Below are positions 63,765 to 64,000 of a stretch of 64,000 bases of DNA, in pieces. The DNA comes from Desulfitobacterium dehalogenans ATCC 51507. Its GTDB lineage: Bacteria > Bacillota > Desulfitobacteriia > Desulfitobacteriales > Desulfitobacteriaceae. A program made the position numbers and the translations under genes. The notes below the pieces were generated by a model that was given only the letters and a program-made list of their open reading frames with translations, was not told the DNA's origin and did no database searches. The first letter of the stretch is position 1. The number at the start of each line of letters is the position of its first letter. The stretch is taken from NCBI RefSeq assembly GCF_000243155.2, contig NC_018017.1:1984001-2048000 (forward strand). The letters run 5' to 3'.

Positions 63765-64000
63765 GTGACTATTTTTAAGCGTTTTATCAGCTACTACAAG
63801 CCCTACCGAGTGCTTTTTTACACGGATATGCTGTGTGCAATCATCGTATCCGCCATTGATTTGTCCTTTCCCATGATTCTAAGCTATTTGATCAACAGGG
63901 TATTTACTCAGGGGCGGGAAGTTATTCTGGACACAATCCTTGCGGTGGGTATAGCCCTATTGGCTATGTACATCATCAAATATTTTTGTCAGTTTTTTAT
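63765..64000 (+). CDS. ABC exporter, N-terminal fragment (continues beyond window)
   Basis: A GTG with GTGGAG upstream opens a frame that runs off the end of the window. The 78 visible residues start MTIFKRFISYYKPYRVLF, followed by two hydrophobic stretches (CAIIVSAIDLSFPMILSYLI and TILAVGIALLAMYIIKYF, given in parts). This is the opening of the membrane domain of MsbA-like half-transporters. The ATPase domain is not visible, so the family call is inferred. A Fur-like palindrome lies upstream. Confidence 0.72.
   Translation, partial: MTIFKRFISYYKPYRVLFYTDMLCAIIVSAIDLSFPMILSYLINRVFTQGREVILDTILAVGIALLAMYIIKYFCQFF

Overview
The window is a 64 kb stretch of an anaerobic, spore-forming Firmicute of the Desulfitobacterium type, most likely D. 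hafniense or a close relative. The reasons are strong AGGAGG ribosome sites with many TTG and GTG starts, a sporulation gene (ytaF), T-box, TPP and ykkC-type leaders, a complete menaquinone head-group cluster, and several Tat-exported respiratory oxidoreductases. The species call is an inference from gene content.

Layout. 1-3.8 kb: end of ytaF, coaE, a lytic transglycosylase, a PadR/DUF2812 pair and a thioredoxin-reductase-like flavoprotein with a degenerate NADPH site. 3.9-11 kb: menF-menD-menB-menE-menC, then a rhodanese behind a CstR-like operator and a small ferredoxin. 11-14.2 kb (minus strand): hom-thrB and an XRE/DUF2975 pair. 14.3-23.7 kb: ilvE-ilvD-ilvB-ilvN, ilvC, leuC-leuD-leuB, led by a ykkC subtype 2a (ppGpp-type) riboswitch with terminator; leuA is absent. 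23.7-32.3 kb (mostly minus strand): a coiled-coil repeat protein, about 500 bp of gene-free sequence that looks like a structured RNA, DUF4317, an XRE/membrane pair, ecsAB and a SWIM/SNF2 helicase. 32.4-36.7 kb: T-box-controlled proC-proB and proA, with an 835 bp highly folded gene-free block between proB and proA.

37.2-53.7 kb is the most unusual part. Two paralogous modules lie in tandem, each with a NarL-type histidine kinase, a response regulator, a molybdopterin oxidoreductase, a four-cluster ferredoxin subunit and an NrfD-type membrane anchor. They are followed by a TorD-type chaperone, a multi-cluster Fe-S protein and a membrane protein. Both catalytic subunits carry a receiver-like domain of about 150 residues upstream of their Tat signal. 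Both also have an in-frame internal start with a good ribosome site just before the Tat signal, so each gene could yield a receiver-fused form and an ordinary exported form. A DNA block of 98 bp is identical between the two anchors.

54-64 kb: a Tat/lipobox flavoprotein broken by a single-base frameshift near its 3' end, a beta-sandwich protein, DAHP synthase, a LysM/ferritin-like protein, a TPP-riboswitch-led thiC-thiM-thiE-thiD operon, an alpha/beta hydrolase, and the start of an ABC exporter behind a Fur-box-like palindrome.

The genes fit together as biosynthesis of branched-chain amino acids, threonine, proline, thiamine and aromatics, next to menaquinone synthesis and menaquinol-linked molybdoenzyme respiration under two-component control. 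All functional calls rest on reading the sequence; no database search was run.
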